This document shows, piece by piece, positions 1 through 6,222 of a stretch of DNA of 15,309 bases. Both the position numbers and the translations under genes were made by a program. How positions within the stretch are numbered: position 1 is the first letter of the stretch; each line of letters opens with the position of its first letter. Source of the DNA: an uncultured Treponema sp. GTDB lineage: Bacteria > Spirochaetota > Spirochaetia > Treponematales > Treponemataceae. The stretch lies in assembly GCA_937885235.1 (NCBI GenBank), contig CAKZZK010000119.1, forward strand, positions 1 to 15,309. Reading direction: 5' to 3'. Under the pieces are notes generated by a model. The model was not told where the DNA came from. It ran no database searches and worked only from the letters and a program-made list of their open reading frames with translations.

Positions 1-546
1 AAAGTCAAAATACGTGTGGGAGCGCTGCACATGGGTGCGGACAAGCCGTTTCTCTTTTCCAGAGAGGATTTCAGCTTGAAACAGTTCTTCGGGCAGATCT
101 AAGAAGCCCGCGTCATAGACCATTGAGGCGCAGAAATAGAGGGCGGCATCGCGCTTTGCCACACCCAGCGCGCTTGCCACGGCAAAGGTCAGCTGGCTTA
201 CCTGCGCCGAGTTGTGCCTTCTGCCGGTATGCCTGTCCACCCGTCTGCCCAGTTCAAAGCATGACTGCGCAAGCCCGGCGAGGTCTTCATCTTCCAGAGT
301 TTCAGCAATAGCTTCAAAGTGCTTTTGGTGGGAATGATAGCTGTGCTCCCTTGCTATGAGCTTTGCGACTGCATACACAAGCGCAAGCGCAAGCGCCGCC
401 ATGACGGCAAGGGAGAGGACATGCAGAACCCGTTCGGTCCGCTCATTACCCGCAATTTGTGCGGAAAGGTTTTGAATCAGCTCGCGGAACGTCGCAGAAA
501 GCTCTTTCCCGAATTCCCCTTCTCCGCCGCCATAGCTATCATTCAT
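1..546 (-). CDS. Membrane-anchored protein with degenerate HD/HD-GYP-like domain (3' end missing)
   Basis: An open frame of 182 codons runs off the left edge, so the C-terminus is missing. The first ~35 residues are soluble, followed by one hydrophobic segment at about residues 40-64 rich in Ala, Leu and Val. From about residue 95 the pattern resembles the start of an HD-GYP phosphohydrolase domain: an Arg/His-rich stretch with H111, an amphipathic helix ending in ALGVAKRDA, then MVYDAGFLDLPEEL where the family usually has LHDIGKxxIPD, and a later H172. The defining His of the HD dyad is Tyr (Y144-D145), so metal-dependent phosphodiesterase activity, usually on cyclic di-GMP in this family, is doubtful. 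The ATG overlaps the end of the preceding small ORF by 8 nt, which suggests translational coupling. The HD-GYP assignment comes from pattern reading of a partial domain; another HD-superfamily member is possible. Confidence 0.6.
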   Translation of the reverse strand, partial: MNDSYGGGEGEFGKELSATFRELIQNLSAQIAGNERTERVLHVLSLAVMAALALALVYAVAKLIAREHSYHSHQKHFEAIAETLEDEDLAGLAQSCFELGRRVDRHTGRRHNSAQVSQLTFAVASALGVAKRDAALYFCASMVYDAGFLDLPEELFQAEILSGKEKRLVRTHVQRSHTYFDF

Positions 547-736
547 GTATGAGCTTCCCGTAAGCTTGCCGCTTCTCCTTCTTTGGCACGCTCAGATTGC
601 ACATAGACTTTATCTCCTCCTCAAATTTCACAGTCATCGGGATATGGAAATCCCCCGCGTTTATTATAAGCTGTATCGGCATCTCTGTCGAGGGTGCGGT
701 CACCATAAAACCGAGTTGCGGCGAACCTAATTTCAT
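539..736 (-). CDS. Small hypothetical protein (65 aa)
   Basis: I do not recognise this product. It starts at an ATG 43 nt past the flaB terminator and ends in a TGA that overlaps the start of the next gene by 8 nt, an arrangement typical of coupled genes. The protein has a mixed beta-like first half (residues 8-36) and a charged second half containing FEEEIK and VPKKEKRQAYGK. There is no obvious membrane segment. The ribosome-binding site is weak (an AGAGA about 11 nt upstream). The same frame stays open upstream as far as a TAG near position 830, but that stretch lies in the flaB terminator and has no start codon, so I kept this ATG. The main support for it being a gene is the overlap with the downstream frame. 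Confidence 0.45.
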   Translation of the reverse strand: MKLGSPQLGFMVTAPSTEMPIQLIINAGDFHIPMTVKFEEEIKSMCNLSVPKKEKRQAYGKLIHE

Positions 737-779
737 CGCAAGCAGATCTCTGGCATCATATCGTTTGAGATATTGAAAT

Positions 780-812
780 AAAAAAACTCCCTCGAAGAAA
801 TCCTCGGGGGAG
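780..812 (-). terminator. Rho-independent terminator of flaB
   Basis: On the minus strand, CTCCC and CGA pair with TCG and GGGAG around one mismatch and a loop of about 8 nt. A run of seven T follows directly. It begins about 46 nt past the flaB stop. There is no T-run on the other side, so it works in one direction only. It separates the highly expressed flagellin gene from the small ORF and HD-like gene downstream. Confidence 0.85.
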
Positions 813-858
813 CCTGTATCACAGCGCTAAGCTGCAACAAAAGCTTTTAGCTTATATA

Positions 859-1719
859 CTATCTCAGCAGAGAGAGCACGTTCTGTGAAGACTGGTTGGC
901 CTGAGCCAGCATAGCGGTGCCGCTCTGTGCAAGAACGTTGTTCTTGGTGAACTCAACCATCTCGGAAGCCATCTCTGTGTCGCGGATCCTAGACTCTGCG
1001 CTCTGAGTATTCTCAGCGGCAACATTCAGGCCCTCAACAGTCTTCTCAAGGCGGTTCTGGTATGCGCCAAGGTCAGCACGCTGCTTGTTGATCTTCTTGA
1101 TTGCCTCGTCGAGAGTACCGATAGCGCGGTTTGCATCATCGGGGGTCTCGAGGGTGAGGATCTCCTCAGTACCGGAATTGCGGATGCCGAGAGCGGCAGC
1201 TGTCATGGTGCCGATATACACCTTTGTGCGCTGATCCATATTGGCACCGATGTGGAGCCACATAGAACCGGTCACGCTGTTCTCGCCAGTCGGGCGGGCA
1301 TAGCGGCCAGTGAGCATGTTCAAACCATTGAACTGAGCTGTAGAAGCAATGCGGTCTACTTCGGCAACGAGAGAAGACACCTCAACCTGAATCATCAGGC
1401 GGTCCTCGTCAGTGTAGATGCCGTTGCTTGACTGCACAGCAAGCTCGCGGATGCGCTGGATGATGTCCTCGGTCTCCTGCAGATAACCTTCTGTCGTCTG
1501 GATGAAGCTGATGCCATCAGAAGCATTCTTTGAAGCGCGGTTCAAGCCACGGATCTGTGCGCGCATTTTCTCGGAAACGGCGAGACCAGAAGCATCATCG
1601 CCGGCGCGGTTGATCCTCATGCCAGATGAAAGCTTCTCCATGTTCTTCTGCTGATGTACCTCGGTAACACCCTCAGAACGCTGTGCAAACATAGCACTCA
1701 TGTTGTGATTGATGATCAT
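859..1719 (-). CDS. flaB: Flagellin FlaB, periplasmic flagellar filament core protein
   Basis: This 286-aa protein matches the usual length of spirochaete class B flagellins, which build the core of the periplasmic flagellar filament. It begins MIINHNMSAMFAQRS. The conserved N-terminal D0/D1 helices include NMEKLSSGMRINRAGDDASG and the segment ELAVQSSNG, and the C-terminal helices end QSSQNVLSLLR. There is only a short connector (about residues 140-190) and no variable outer domain, as expected for FlaB. There is no signal peptide; flagellins leave through the flagellar type III system. A GAGGAG ribosome-binding site (1728-1733) lies 8 nt before the ATG. A sigma-28-type promoter is upstream and a terminator is downstream, so the gene is probably transcribed alone. 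Treponemes usually carry several flaB paralogues, so I do not assign a number. Confidence 0.96.
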   Translation of the reverse strand: MIINHNMSAMFAQRSEGVTEVHQQKNMEKLSSGMRINRAGDDASGLAVSEKMRAQIRGLNRASKNASDGISFIQTTEGYLQETEDIIQRIRELAVQSSNGIYTDEDRLMIQVEVSSLVAEVDRIASTAQFNGLNMLTGRYARPTGENSVTGSMWLHIGANMDQRTKVYIGTMTAAALGIRNSGTEEILTLETPDDANRAIGTLDEAIKKINKQRADLGAYQNRLEKTVEGLNVAAENTQSAESRIRDTEMASEMVEFTKNNVLAQSGTAMLAQANQSSQNVLSLLR

Positions 1720-1827
1720 AAATGTATCTCCTCAATAAAAAGTTTAGAAGCTACGAGCAAACATGTAAGTATCACTTATCTATGCTTGCTGCCCACCCCA
1801 AGGGGTTATTACCACCCTATACTCTTA

Positions 1828-1854
1828 TATTCGGACGCACGCTTTTTGACTTTA
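1828..1854 (-). promoter_or_regulatory. Sigma-28 (FliA/WhiG-type) promoter of flaB
   Basis: On the minus strand, TAAAGTCA (1847-1854) is followed after exactly 11 nt by TCCGAATA (1828-1835). The flagellar sigma-28 consensus is TAAAGTTT-N11-GCCGATAA, so both boxes and the spacing fit. Initiation just past the -10 box would give a 5' leader of about 100 nt before the flaB ATG. That leader contains a pair of 5-nt GC-rich arms (ACCCC/GGGGT, 1795-1806). The match places flaB in the late flagellar class. Confidence 0.8.
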
Positions 1855-2032
1855 GCAATTTTAAAAATATTTTGCGAAGTTTCCGCATGCTGTGCAAATA
1901 AGAAGAAATCTTCCATAATATATGTTCTCCTCATCACATCAAAGCTATTCGCCATTATATTACCGTCACTCTGCCACCTAATGTCCGAGTGAATAAAAAA
2001 TTTTTGCATTTTGTGAAGATGCGCAAGAGTAT

Positions 2033-2938
2033 TCACGCATTCTCATACAGTTTTTCCATCTGTGCAAGCTCTGATTTTACTGCGTCTATCAAGTCCTGTG
2101 GTTCAAGCACCTGTACCGTATGCCCCTGCCCAAGAACCCATCGCTGAACTTCGGGAAGCTGCGTGGTCTCAAAGGCGACATCTACCGTGCCGTCCTCGTT
2201 CTGCGTGACGGTCTGAGTGCGTGACCAGATATGCTCACTCGCAAAGGTGGCTATTTCGGCAGCGAAACGAAGGTGGATTTTGTGCAATACCTGAGAGCTT
2301 GCCCACACGCCGATGTCCGCGTCAATATACTTGTGCCAGTCAAAATCATCGGGAACGGTAAAAGTTTCGCCTGTAAAAGCGGCGTTCCGTATTCGGGAAA
2401 AGGTGAAAATCCGTATGCCGCCCTTATAGCTGTCATAGCCGATGACATACCAGCTTCCTTTTGGCAGACGATATGGTAGGGCTTCACTATGCGCTGCATA
2501 TAGGTCTGCTTTTGGAGAGGGCGGTAGTCAAAACTGATCTCTCGGTTTGTGCGGACAGCGGAAAACACGGTGTTGAACACTTCCGCATCTATTTCAGCAA
2601 GCGGTTCTGAAATATAGGTCACACTGTCATCCAGATACATTGAGTCTATCGTTGCGCATTCGCCAAGACTGGCGGCAAGCTTTCTGAACACAGAATGAAG
2701 GTGCGCTTCAAGCGGTGTATTGCGATAGCCAGAAAGCAAGCGGCGCGTTGTAGAAAAGTTTCATCTCCTCTATGTCACGGCTTATCGTGCGGACACCTAC
2801 TTCTAGTTTCTTTGCAAGCTCGCTTGTATTCGGGTACGAGCCGCTTCTGATTTCCGTATCAATCGCGCGGATTCTGCGAAGGATGACTTTTTCCTGCCGT
2901 GCAGTCGGGGCTTCGTGCACTGGTTTTGTTTGCTTCAT
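2033..2938 (-). pseudogene. Broken WYL-domain transcriptional regulator (internal deletion plus frameshift)
   Basis: Three consecutive minus-strand pieces add up to one HTH-WYL regulator. Piece 1 (2938 to about 2732) is a winged-helix domain with SELAKKLEVGVRTISRDIEEM. Piece 2 (about 2739 to 2458), in another frame, holds the inter-domain region and the start of the WYL domain (ISFDYRPL, VKPYHIVCQK). Piece 3 (about 2457 to 2033), back in the first frame, continues with SWYVIGYDSYKGGIRIFTF and a C-terminal domain. Adding one G at 2457-2458 would join pieces 2 and 3 as CQKGSWYV. Between pieces 1 and 2, about 35-40 residues that family members normally carry after NAPLAF are missing. WYL proteins sense ligands or nucleic acid and regulate nearby genes, often damage or defence genes. 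An ATG at 2956 is also in frame, but it lies upstream of the predicted transcription start, so I chose 2938. Confidence 0.8.
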
Positions 2939-2944
2939 ACGGAT

Positions 2945-2972
2945 AGTATACCACATTTTTCGCTATTTTAAA
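2945..2972 (-). promoter_or_regulatory. Putative extended -10 promoter of the WYL regulator
   Basis: The minus strand carries TGGTATACT, an extended -10 box (TATACT at 2945-2950), 16 nt after TTTAAA (2967-2972), which matches 4 of 6 bases of the -35 consensus. Initiation about 7 nt past the -10 box falls on or next to the ATG at 2938, so the mRNA could be leaderless. No ribosome-binding site is visible before that ATG, which fits. Confidence 0.45.
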
Positions 2973-3008
2973 TTAGGTTTTAAGCTTATTGACACAAAAA
3001 TTTGGAAA

Positions 3009-3130
3009 CCGTCGAGTCATAAACCCAGATTCGACGAGTCACGCCCCCAGATTCGGCGAGTCGCGAACTCAGATTCGGCGAGTCACGAACTCAGACTCGA
3101 CGTGTCGCGATTTCAGACTCGTGCGTGTCG
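3009..3130 (+). repeat. 22-bp tandem repeat array of imperfect palindromes
   Basis: Five units follow one another without gaps: 3020-3041, 3042-3063, 3064-3085, 3086-3107 (22 bp each) and 3108-3130 (23 bp). A partial unit precedes them at 3009-3019. Each unit has a 13-bp core close to GAyTCGnCGArTC, an inverted repeat around one base, followed by a 9-bp spacer close to CGAACTCA. The first three cores are GATTCGACGAGTC, GATTCGGCGAGTC and GATTCGGCGAGTC; later copies drift (GACTCGACGTGTC). The 22-bp spacing is about two helical turns. The array lies between the regulator and addB, upstream of the addB promoter. It could be an operator array or a dispersed genomic repeat; the sequence alone does not decide. 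Confidence 0.85.
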
Positions 3131-3207
3131 CGGGGTGGGAGCCTTTGGTGTGCAGATTTTTTTAAGTAAAGTATCTGAACTCACAAACCAAACAGGACAA
3201 GCAGAAC

Positions 3208-3235
3208 TTGACTTTGGTACAAGCAGTGATATAAT
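3208..3235 (+). promoter_or_regulatory. Sigma-70-type promoter of the addB-addA operon
   Basis: TTGACT (3208-3213), a 16-nt spacer and TATAAT (3230-3235) form a near-consensus promoter, strengthened by TGA just before the -10 box (extended -10). Initiation near 3242 leaves about 19 nt before the ATG at 3261. This promoter also shows that the open frame continuing upstream of 3261 through the repeat array is not translated as part of addB. Confidence 0.8.
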
Positions 3236-3260
3236 GATGAATAATAGGAAAAAAGAAAGC

Positions 3261-6200
3261 ATGATAATCGAATATCATCAGCCGTCAGAAATCAAATCTG
3301 TTTTAAAGACATATCTTTCAAAGCAAGGGGAAAAGCCGCTTTTCGTCTTTCCGTCAAACGTTGCGGCGGACTCCTGGTGCGACTGGGCGGCGCTGAATCC
3401 GGCGGAATCCTGCGTGCAGGCAGTGGATTTGGAAAGCTTTACCGCATGGGACAGATTCAAAGGAGAATTTCTTTCCTCCAAAATCACAGACAAGACCTCC
3501 ATTCCATCCCTTCTGCGGAAGCTCTTCATCAGGGACCTCATCCACAAAAACAATATGGAGCAACGGCTCTTCAAAAAGATAATCCCCGCAAGCGACACGG
3601 ACGATGCCACCACGTATGCCTTTACGGACTGGCTTTCTGGCATTCTGCCCTCGCTCAAACTCTGGCACGATGCCTACGAGGCGCTTCCCCAGTCAGAGCG
3701 GCGGGAGGATGATGAGGACAGGGATTACCAGACTATATACCGTGAGTACAGCGCATTTCTTGACGCACACCATTTTTTTGAGCCCGCATGGGAGCGCCCC
3801 GAATTCACCGACAGAGACAGGACGGTACTCCTCATATATCCAGAACTGCTCGAAGATTTTGCCGACTACGAAGAGATATTCGCAAAGGCGGGGAACATCA
3901 TAGCCATCAGGCTGCCGGAAGAAGCCCCTGCTCCTGCCGCAGTTTATGCTTTCTCCGATTCCCGCAAAGAGCTGCGCAGAATCATCCTGCACCTGCGGGA
4001 ACTGCACGATGAAAAGCAAGTGCCGTGGACGGACATAGCGCTGAACGTGCCGGACATTGAAACCTATGCCCCCTATATCAAACGCGAATTCAGCAAATAC
4101 TGCGTTCCCTGCCAGCTGCGTTCGGGAAAGCCGCTCACCCGCAATTCAGCAGGTTCCATCTTCAAACAGTTTTCGGAAGCCTATAACGAACAGTTCTCAT
4201 ATACCACAATACGCGCGCTCGTGCAAAACGAATACATTCCCTGGAAGGAAAGTTTCAAAGCCTTGCGGGAAAACCTTGTACGGGAAGGGAACGAATTACG
4301 CTGCCTTTGCGCATACAAAGAGGACGGCATTCAAAAGGACTCATGGCTTGAGAGCCTTTCAAATGAGCTCAGCCTCAGGTTCTATAAAAACCTTACGGAA
4401 AGCATAAGGGCAATCTGTGCCGCCGCAACGTTTGAAAACATATATAAGGCATGGGGTGATTTCAAGCGCACCTTCCTTGAAGCAGATGATTTTTCAGATG
4501 AAGCGAACCGCATTCTCGGACGCTGTATATCGGAATTGAACGACCTCAGAGACCTTGAGAATAACTACATCATTCCGATTGGTCTTTCCGTTGGCCCATG
4601 CTACGATTTTTTCCTTTCCGAACTCAACGGCAAAATCTACCGGCAGCAGGAAAGCATAGACGGCGTGTCTATCTTTCCGTACAAGCTTGCGGCGGCGGCG
4701 AATTTTCGCTATCACTTTACCATTGACGCAAGCCAGAAAAATCTCGACATCCAGTATAAAAAGCTTTCCTTCCTCAATACGGAAAAACGCGAAAGGCTGC
4801 TCAAAGACAAAACGGACATAAATGTATCGCAAGCCTTTATCCGCCTTTACGCAAAACATATACCAGAAGGGGAAGTGCTCTTTTCTTACGCAGAGGACAG
4901 CTTTCAGGGATTTGCGATTGCCCACACGGCGCTTTCCGTCATAAAGGAAGACGCCTACAGTGCGCTTGATGAAAAAGATTTTATCCGTGCCGAAGAACAA
5001 AAACATCCCGTTCTTCCCGCATTCAGCCCCCGTATGCAGCGTTCATTCAAGGCATGGCAGGCACGGATGCAGGGCTTTGGAACAGCGGAGGCATACCGTG
5101 TCTCTGCCCCGCTGCAGGAAAAAATACGGCAACAGCTCGACGACTACGCACTCCCCTCAGAAAACAAGGACTGCTTAAAGATTTCGCAGACGGACATGAA
5201 GCATTTCTTTCCCTGCCCGCGCAGGTGGCTTTTTTCGCAAGTGCTGCGTCTCAGGGAAGACAGCCTTGACACAAGGCTCATGCAGCGATATGACATGGGG
5301 AACATCCACCATAAGATGCTCGAGCTGTTTATGAGGGACTGCGCGGAGTCAGGCAGAAAGCTGCCCATCCTGCAGGAAAACGGGCGATTCTCCGATGAGG
5401 AAGAAGCGGACTGCCGCCGCAAACTGGCGCACTATGCAGAAAGCGCCATCACGATAGGGAAGCTGCAATACAGCGCACTCGCACAAGTGACGCTCTCTTC
5501 GCAAATTCCGCTGTTGGTGGACACAATCATGAATTTTTTGTACCGCCTCTGTGCACGCCCCGAAAAGCCCGATGTTCTCAACTCCAAAACCCGCATAAAA
5601 GGCTTTGGCGGCTTTTTTGTTCAGGGAGCAGAACTGACATACTCAGCAAAGTCATACTACTTTGGCAAGATTGACTGCCTGCTCTACGAAAAAAACGCGG
5701 CGGGCAGAAAGCAGTACGCCATCATCGACTATAAAAATTCCGCCTCTGCCCTGCCAAACGCTTCCGAAGTGCTACCGTCTTCAGACGGCATTCTGGGAGA
5801 TTTCCAGATGCCGCTCTACGTGCGGCTTGTGGAGGAAAACAACATAAGGGGGGATGAGCGCGAGGACATTGAAGCTGCGTATTTCTACGCCATCAAGGAA
5901 AAAGGCGACCTCGCCGCTATTGACAACTATAAAGGCAAGGCAAAAGATGCTGACGGACCAGAAAGGCCAAAGAGCTTTGAGGTCTTCAAAGAAAATACGC
6001 TTCCTTTGTTCAATGAATACACAGAGCTTTTTGTCCGCTGCGTTCAGGAACAGCGCTATGAGGCGCACAGCGTTAGCGGCAGCAAGGCAAAAGGTGACAA
6101 GCTCAACGTGAAGACCTATGAGGACTGCACGGCTTGCCGCTTCAAGGGCATTTGCCGCACGACGTTCACTGTCGCCGCAAAAGAGCTTCAGCAGAGATAA
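3261..6200 (+). CDS. addB: AddB/RexB-like subunit of the AddAB helicase-nuclease, Fe-S PD-(D/E)XK nuclease
   Basis: This 979-aa protein is the probable partner of AddA in processing double-strand DNA ends for RecA-dependent repair. The N-terminal half (to about residue 640) resembles the non-motor helicase-like part of AddB, beginning PLFVFPSN with no P-loop. The C-terminal nuclease has H683/H684, D805 (GKIDCLLY), D823 and K825 (IIDYKNS), and Q849 with Y853 (QMPLY). Four cysteines, C652 (FFPCPRRW), C956, C959 and C965 (CTACRFKGIC), fit the AddB 4Fe-4S pattern C-xn-C-x2-C-x5-C that staples the nuclease domain. At 979 aa it is shorter than Bacillus AddB (about 1,160). The start follows AGGA at 3246-3249 and the promoter at 3208-3235. 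The frame is open further upstream, but it crosses the repeats. addA follows after 22 nt. Confidence 0.85.
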   Translation: MIIEYHQPSEIKSVLKTYLSKQGEKPLFVFPSNVAADSWCDWAALNPAESCVQAVDLESFTAWDRFKGEFLSSKITDKTSIPSLLRKLFIRDLIHKNNMEQRLFKKIIPASDTDDATTYAFTDWLSGILPSLKLWHDAYEALPQSERREDDEDRDYQTIYREYSAFLDAHHFFEPAWERPEFTDRDRTVLLIYPELLEDFADYEEIFAKAGNIIAIRLPEEAPAPAAVYAFSDSRKELRRIILHLRELHDEKQVPWTDIALNVPDIETYAPYIKREFSKYCVPCQLRSGKPLTRNSAGSIFKQFSEAYNEQFSYTTIRALVQNEYIPWKESFKALRENLVREGNELRCLCAYKEDGIQKDSWLESLSNELSLRFYKNLTESIRAICAAATFENIYKAWGDFKRTFLEADDFSDEANRILGRCISELNDLRDLENNYIIPIGLSVGPCYDFFLSELNGKIYRQQESIDGVSIFPYKLAAAANFRYHFTIDASQKNLDIQYKKLSFLNTEKRERLLKDKTDINVSQAFIRLYAKHIPEGEVLFSYAEDSFQGFAIAHTALSVIKEDAYSALDEKDFIRAEEQKHPVLPAFSPRMQRSFKAWQARMQGFGTAEAYRVSAPLQEKIRQQLDDYALPSENKDCLKISQTDMKHFFPCPRRWLFSQVLRLREDSLDTRLMQRYDMGNIHHKMLELFMRDCAESGRKLPILQENGRFSDEEEADCRRKLAHYAESAITIGKLQYSALAQVTLSSQIPLLVDTIMNFLYRLCARPEKPDVLNSKTRIKGFGGFFVQGAELTYSAKSYYFGKIDCLLYEKNAAGRKQYAIIDYKNSASALPNASEVLPSSDGILGDFQMPLYVRLVEENNIRGDEREDIEAAYFYAIKEKGDLAAIDNYKGKAKDADGPERPKSFEVFKENTLPLFNEYTELFVRCVQEQRYEAHSVSGSKAKGDKLNVKTYEDCTACRFKGICRTTFTVAAKELQQR

Positions 6201-6222
6201 AAAACGGAGGATCAATAAAACA

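Noticed and set aside
737..779. Short leader peptide (8 codons) ending on the start of the 65-aa ORF
   Set aside because: The frame exists with a TGA overlapping the next ATG, but it is too short and unsupported to call.
1809..2036. 75-aa minus-strand open frame between flaB and the WYL gene
   Set aside because: It covers the sigma-28 promoter and AT-rich spacer, has no family-like pattern and no good ribosome-binding site.
1988..2037. Terminator of the WYL gene
   Set aside because: There is a 7-nt inverted repeat (GTGAATA/TATTCAC) and an A/T run, but the stem is interrupted by a long AT-rich loop and the T-run lies inside it, so it is not a convincing terminator.
3009..3130. CRISPR array
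   Set aside because: Units are contiguous 22-bp tandem repeats. The 9-bp stretches between palindromes are themselves similar to each other, and no cas genes are present.
2772..3260. In-frame extension of addB upstream to an ATG at 2772
   Set aside because: It crosses the WYL gene and the palindromic repeats, has no ribosome-binding site, and a strong promoter with a start site near 3242 lies downstream of it.
4494..5006. 170-aa minus-strand open frame
   Set aside because: It is antisense to addB and rich in Phe, Lys and Arg in a way expected of a shadow frame.
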